Part shown: positions 60,466-64,000 of the stretch, piece by piece
Layout of the letters: each line of letters opens with the position of its first letter
Numbering within the stretch: position 1 is the stretch's first letter
NCBI GenBank assembly: GCA_046318115.1
Contig: JBKCVA010000078.1
Location: forward strand, 62,001 to 126,000
Direction of reading: 5' to 3'
DNA: 64,000 nt
Source: Aquimonas sp046318115
GTDB taxonomy: Bacteria; Pseudomonadota; Gammaproteobacteria; Xanthomonadales; Xanthomonadaceae
The notes under the pieces: model-generated
The model's input: only the letters and a program-made list of their open reading frames with translations
What the model was told of the DNA's origin: nothing
Database searches by the model: none
Program-made: the position numbers and the translations under genes

Positions 60466-61812
60466 TCAACGCTTGAGCCGCAGCGCCCGCCCCAGATCGT
60501 CCCACCAGTAGCGCAGGAAGCTGCGCAGCATGCCGCGTTCGACATCCACCGGCCGGCCGCGGGCGATGCGGTCCATCTGCTGGTAGTACCAGCCCTGTGC
60601 GCCGAGCACGTTGATCATCTTCATGAGCAGAATCGGGCTGGCCGGTGAGCGCCACCCACGCGGGGCGAGGTGCAGTTTCTGTTCGAAGGCTGGCAACTGC
60701 TCGATGCGATGCCGCAGAAGTTCGCGGGCGCAGTCGGGATGCGTGCAGAAAGGCCGCGCGATGCCGATCAGGTCGAGCGCGCCCGAGGCCAGCGCCGCCT
60801 CCATCCCTTCCCGCGTGCGGAAGCCGCCCGTCACCATCAGCGGCATCGTCGCGACGCGGCGGATGGCCTCGGCATACTCAAGGAAATAAGCCTCGCGCAC
60901 CCGCGTGCTGCTGCGCACCTGCACTGCATCCTCGCTGCGACCTTCGACACCCAACAGGCGCGGCTGCTCGTAGGTGCCACCCGAGATCTCCAGCAGGTCG
61001 ATGCTTTCGGCGTTGAGCAGCTTGACCACGTCCAGACAGTCGGCGTGGCTGAAGCCGCCTTTGCGGAAGTCGTCGGAGTTCAGCTTCACCGAGACCGGAA
61101 AGCCCGGACCCACCTCGGCACGCACCGCGCGCACGCATTCGACCAGCAGGCGCGCGCGGTTCTCAAGGCTGCCTCCCCAGCGGTCCTGGCGGCGATTGGT
61201 CACCGGCGAGAGGAAGCTGCTGATCAGATAGCCATGCGCGCCGTGCACCTGCACGCCGGTGAAGCCGGTGTCCTGCGCGATCTTCGCCACCGCGCCGAAG
61301 CGCTGGATGATGTCGAGGATCTCAGCCTCCTCCAGCGCGCGCGGTGTCTTGTAACTGCCCAGCAGATCCAGCGTGACCGCCGAGGGCCCGACCGGCTGGC
61401 GCGTGGCGTAGCGGGGCGACTGTCGGCCGGCATGACTGATCTGCATCCACAGCTCGGCACCGTCGCGGGTGCCCGCCTCGGCCCAGGCGCGCAGGCGGGC
61501 GCGGGCTTCTGCCTCCACGCTGGGCGGGTGCGTGATGTCGATGGCCACATTGCCGGGCCGTTCGATCACGAAGCGGTCCACCATCACGTTGCCGGTGATG
61601 TTGATCGCCGCACCGCCCGCGCCCCAGGCCGCGTACAGGCGCGCGTGCTCGGGCGTGGCGCGCAGCTGCGCGTCGCCCAGGCCCTCGGTCATCGCCGTCT
61701 TGCACAGGCGGTTCTTGAGCACCACGCCGCAGGGCAGGGTGAAGGGCTGGGCGAGTGGGTCGCGGGCGTTCGCCCCGATCGAGGGGGCGTGTGTCGGTTC
61801 GCTGGAGTGCAT
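60466..61812 (-). CDS. NADH:flavin oxidoreductase, old yellow enzyme family
   Basis: 448 aa single-domain FMN enzyme. The start at 61812 (MHSSEPTHAPSIGANARDPL) matches the family length. FTLPCGVVLKNRLCKTAMTE binds FMN. LWMQISHAGRQSPRYATRQP has the active-site His, but the second ligand residue differs from classical OYE. GVQVHGAHGYLISSFLSPVT, NRRQDRWGGSLENRARLLVE and LMVTGGFRTREGMEAALASG are standard. It lacks the C-terminal NAD/FeS domains of 2,4-dienoyl-CoA reductase. It would reduce alpha,beta-unsaturated carbonyls with NAD(P)H. Convergent with the FlgC-like gene; no obvious partner. Confidence 0.92.
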   Translation of the reverse strand: MHSSEPTHAPSIGANARDPLAQPFTLPCGVVLKNRLCKTAMTEGLGDAQLRATPEHARLYAAWGAGGAAINITGNVMVDRFVIERPGNVAIDITHPPSVEAEARARLRAWAEAGTRDGAELWMQISHAGRQSPRYATRQPVGPSAVTLDLLGSYKTPRALEEAEILDIIQRFGAVAKIAQDTGFTGVQVHGAHGYLISSFLSPVTNRRQDRWGGSLENRARLLVECVRAVRAEVGPGFPVSVKLNSDDFRKGGFSHADCLDVVKLLNAESIDLLEISGGTYEQPRLLGVEGRSEDAVQVRSSTRVREAYFLEYAEAIRRVATMPLMVTGGFRTREGMEAALASGALDLIGIARPFCTHPDCARELLRHRIEQLPAFEQKLHLAPRGWRSPASPILLMKMINVLGAQGWYYQQMDRIARGRPVDVERGMLRSFLRYWWDDLGRALRLKR

Positions 61813-62246
61813 GCAGAGCCGCCGCAAAGAGAGGGACCGCGGCACCGCTGCGCCGCAGGCCCGCACTATCCATCGCTCCCGCGCGACTCAGCAAGCGGGA
61901 GCCTCTGCATTCGAACACGGTTGCCGCGCTCGACAGGCTAGGCAGCACGCTGTCATCGAAGAGCGGGTTGCCCTTGCCGGCCGCGCGGGAGTCGCGAACC
62001 ACCGGGCGGTCGGCCCAACCCGGCGGGTATCGAAGCCGCCGAAGCCGCGCGAGACGCGGATCCGGTCAGGGGGCGCTGTGGAGGCCTGAAGCCTTGCCCG
62101 CCGCTGGTGCGACCCGGCGCTACAGGGCATGGGCACTCCGGGCGTCAATGACGGAATGCGTCACTTGAAGAATGGCGCGTCGATGGCGGCCGGAGCGATG
62201 CTTTCCAGGCCGTCATGGCCTGCAGGGGTTGGACGCTTGCACGCGC
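61813..62246. other. non-coding gap
   Basis: 434 bp upstream of the oxidoreductase gene and downstream of the GGDEF-EAL gene. Open frames are shadows without ribosome sites. No repeat, tRNA or clear terminator seen. Confidence 0.5.
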
Positions 62247-64000
62247 CTAGCGCGCATGCTCCGGAGGGCGCATCAGCCAGTGCGCCTCGAAGACATCGAT
62301 GGGTTGGGGGCGGTCGAAGTGGTAGCCCTGGAAGTAACCACAGCCCATCGATCGCAGCAGCGCGCAGTGTTCGGCCGTCTCTACGCCCTCGGCGATCACC
62401 CCGAGTTTGAAGTGGGTGCCGATGGTGATGAGCGATTGCACCAGCGCCGCGTCACTCCGATCCGTGCCGATATCGCGCACGAAGCTCTGGTCGATCTTGA
62501 TGCCGTGCACCGGCAAGCGCTTCAGGTAGGACAGCGATGAGTAGCCCACGCCGAAGTCGTCGATCAGCAGGCGGAACCCGGCCGTACGCAGGCGCTGCAG
62601 GTTGAGCAGGGTTTCGTCGGAGTCGCCGATCACCGAGCCTTCGGTGATTTCCAGCGCGAGCTGTTGGGTGGGAACGCCGGCTGCCTCGACGCGCTGGATC
62701 AGCAGCTCAACGAAGTCGCGCTGGCGGAACTGGCGAGGGCTTATGTTGAGACTGAGGTATTGATGGTCTTCGATCAGGCCGCAATGGCGCCAGCGCACCA
62801 TGTGCGTCAGGGCTTCTTCCAGCACCCAGTCGCCCACCGCAAGGATCAGGCCGGACTCTTCGCACAGCGGGATGAAATCACCGGGGGGCACCCGTCCGCG
62901 CCGCGGGTGGTGCCAGCGCAGCAGGGCCTCCGCACCCATCATCTCGCCCTCGGCGTCGACAATCGGCTGGAAGTGCAGCTGGAACTGGTGGAGCTCAAGG
63001 GCTTCACGAAGGTCGGACTCCATCGCGTGGCGCTCCTCCACCCGCGACACGAGGCTGGGCTGGAACAGCTTGACCTGGTTGCGCCCTTCAGACTTCGCCA
63101 GATACATGGCGCTGTCCGCATGCCTGATCAGGCTCTCGATGTCGCCGCCGTCAGCCGGGAACAGGGCGATACCGATGCTGGCGCCCAAACGGAACACCTC
63201 CCCTCCGACCGTGACCGGTTCGGCGATCCGACCTCGGGCGCCTTCGGCGACCGCGGTGGCGCGCAGTGCCGCCAGCGCCGGCTGGGCGTCGAGGCTGGTC
63301 AGCATCAGCAGGAACTCGTCACCGCCCATGCGTGCGGCAATGGCGCCTTCGGGCAGCAGTGCGCTCAGTCGATGCGCGATCTCGACCAGAACGGCATCGC
63401 CGATCGAGTGGCCGCGGGCATCGTTGAGCTGCTTGAAATTGTCGAGATCGACAAACAGCAGCGCGCCCTGTTCACCGGTGTGGCGCGCCACATCGAGTGC
63501 GACCTGCAGCCGCTCGATCACCAGCCTCCGATTGGGCAGGCCGGTCAGGGCATCGTGGCGCGCCATGTGCGCCGCCGCATGCTCGGCCTCCTTGCGTGCA
63601 GCCATGTCCCGCACGAGCTCCTGGTTCACCCGCTCGAGATCCTGGTAGGCCACTTCCAGATTGAGCCGCATGGCCTCGAGCGCACCGATCACCCGGTCCA
63701 GCTCGTCCTTGGATCCTCGGCGCGTGCGGCCGATATCGAAACTGGCGGGCGCCAGGCGCACGTCATAGCCGCCCGCCACCTCGGCGAGCCGGACCAGATG
63801 GCGGGTAAGCGTCTGGTTGACGATCCAGAGCAGAAAGCCCGCGATCAGCAGTGAGAGTGCGATCTGCGCCGCTACGGTGCGCAGCGTCCTGTCCAGCAGG
63901 CGTTGCTCGATGGCTGCGAGGTCGAAGCTGATGCGCAGACGCGCCAGCAGTTGCACCCTGTCGTCCCGCTGGAACTCGATGGCGCGATCCCAGTGCAGCG
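62247..64000 (-). CDS. GGDEF-EAL cyclic-di-GMP protein with membrane sensor (5' end outside window)
   Basis: Open to the right edge; 583 residues visible, N-terminus missing. The visible start (RAIEFQRDDRVQLLARLR) is probably the end of a periplasmic sensor. One membrane segment (IALSLLIAGFLLWIVN, about 48-63), a HAMP-like linker and a coiled coil (LEVAYQDLERVNQELVRDMA) follow. The GGDEF domain has RHDALTGLPNRRL, FVDLDNFKQLND and an intact MGGDEFLL. The EAL domain has GAEALLRWHHP (EAL intact), LNISPRQF, LEITEGSVI, LIDDFGVGYSSLSYL, IKIDQSFV and VIAEGVET. All metal-binding acids are present, so both synthesis and hydrolysis of c-di-GMP are possible, with the net direction set by the sensor. Confidence 0.95.
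   Translation of the reverse strand, partial: LHWDRAIEFQRDDRVQLLARLRISFDLAAIEQRLLDRTLRTVAAQIALSLLIAGFLLWIVNQTLTRHLVRLAEVAGGYDVRLAPASFDIGRTRRGSKDELDRVIGALEAMRLNLEVAYQDLERVNQELVRDMAARKEAEHAAAHMARHDALTGLPNRRLVIERLQVALDVARHTGEQGALLFVDLDNFKQLNDARGHSIGDAVLVEIAHRLSALLPEGAIAARMGGDEFLLMLTSLDAQPALAALRATAVAEGARGRIAEPVTVGGEVFRLGASIGIALFPADGGDIESLIRHADSAMYLAKSEGRNQVKLFQPSLVSRVEERHAMESDLREALELHQFQLHFQPIVDAEGEMMGAEALLRWHHPRRGRVPPGDFIPLCEESGLILAVGDWVLEEALTHMVRWRHCGLIEDHQYLSLNISPRQFRQRDFVELLIQRVEAAGVPTQQLALEITEGSVIGDSDETLLNLQRLRTAGFRLLIDDFGVGYSSLSYLKRLPVHGIKIDQSFVRDIGTDRSDAALVQSLITIGTHFKLGVIAEGVETAEHCALLRSMGCGYFQGYHFDRPQPIDVFEAHWLMRPPEHAR

Overview
The window is high-GC (roughly two-thirds G+C by eye), gene-dense bacterial chromosome. 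The gene set points to a gammaproteobacterium of the Xanthomonadales/Lysobacterales type (Lysobacter, Xanthomonas, Dokdonella-like). Evidence: a hemP/TonB-receptor/DUF6607 heme operon, a DUF6116-like membrane protein next to TatD, several secreted glycoside hydrolases with TonB receptors, short GGGATTC/GGGGATT intergenic heptamer tracts, and secreted proteins with an F-x-[DN]-G-F-[DE] motif. The species is inferred, not proven. No insertion sequence, prophage, integrase or CRISPR array was seen.

Layout. 1-5.1 kb: 3' part of ilvA, a small unknown gene, an alpha/beta hydrolase and a porin. 5.1-6.8 kb: a membrane diguanylate cyclase. 6.8-13.7 kb: a six-gene, translationally overlapping minus-strand operon RDD - SpoIIM-like - DUF4129 - DUF4350 - MoxR ATPase - DUF58. 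13.9-17 kb: a glycine-zipper lipoprotein, a c-type cytochrome, an HTH-glyoxalase fusion and tcdA. 16.7-31.3 kb: a beta-glucan/cello-oligosaccharide locus. It holds an operon of glk, a CBM9-like secreted protein, a GPH-type transporter, a GH94 phosphorylase (probably cellobionic acid phosphorylase) and gluconokinase. A divergent LacI regulator follows, then a second set of GH3 beta-glucosidase, TonB receptor and sodium/sugar symporter. Two matching 14-bp LacI-type operators tie the two halves together.

31.5-40.1 kb is housekeeping: tatD, a small membrane gene, a DEAD-box helicase, an NlpC/P60 lipoprotein, an FKBP-type isomerase, tRNA-Leu(CAG) with promoter and terminator, rnr-rlmB, and metF. 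40.3-44.8 kb is an iron-regulated heme-uptake operon with a promoter overlapping a Fur-like box. 45-51.5 kb is a secreted starch/pullulan pair: a four-module pullulanase and an alpha-amylase with its own LacI-type operator. 51.5-54.2 kb holds a membrane protein and a GST - EamA transporter - apt operon. 54.5-60.4 kb is a secreted-protein cluster (Reeler-like protein, DUF1800, Tat-exported DUF1501, sugar dehydrogenase) followed by an orphan flagellar-rod-like small gene. The window ends with an old-yellow-enzyme oxidoreductase and a truncated GGDEF-EAL protein.

How parts work together: secreted hydrolases (GH3, pullulanase, amylase) release sugars, and TonB receptors and inner-membrane symporters import them. 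Phosphorolysis of oxidised cellobiose would give glucose-1-phosphate plus gluconate. Gluconokinase and glucokinase then feed central metabolism. The best candidates for little-described biology are the MoxR six-gene operon, the F-x-[DN]-G-F-[DE] motif shared by neighbouring secreted proteins, and the orphan FlgC-like gene.
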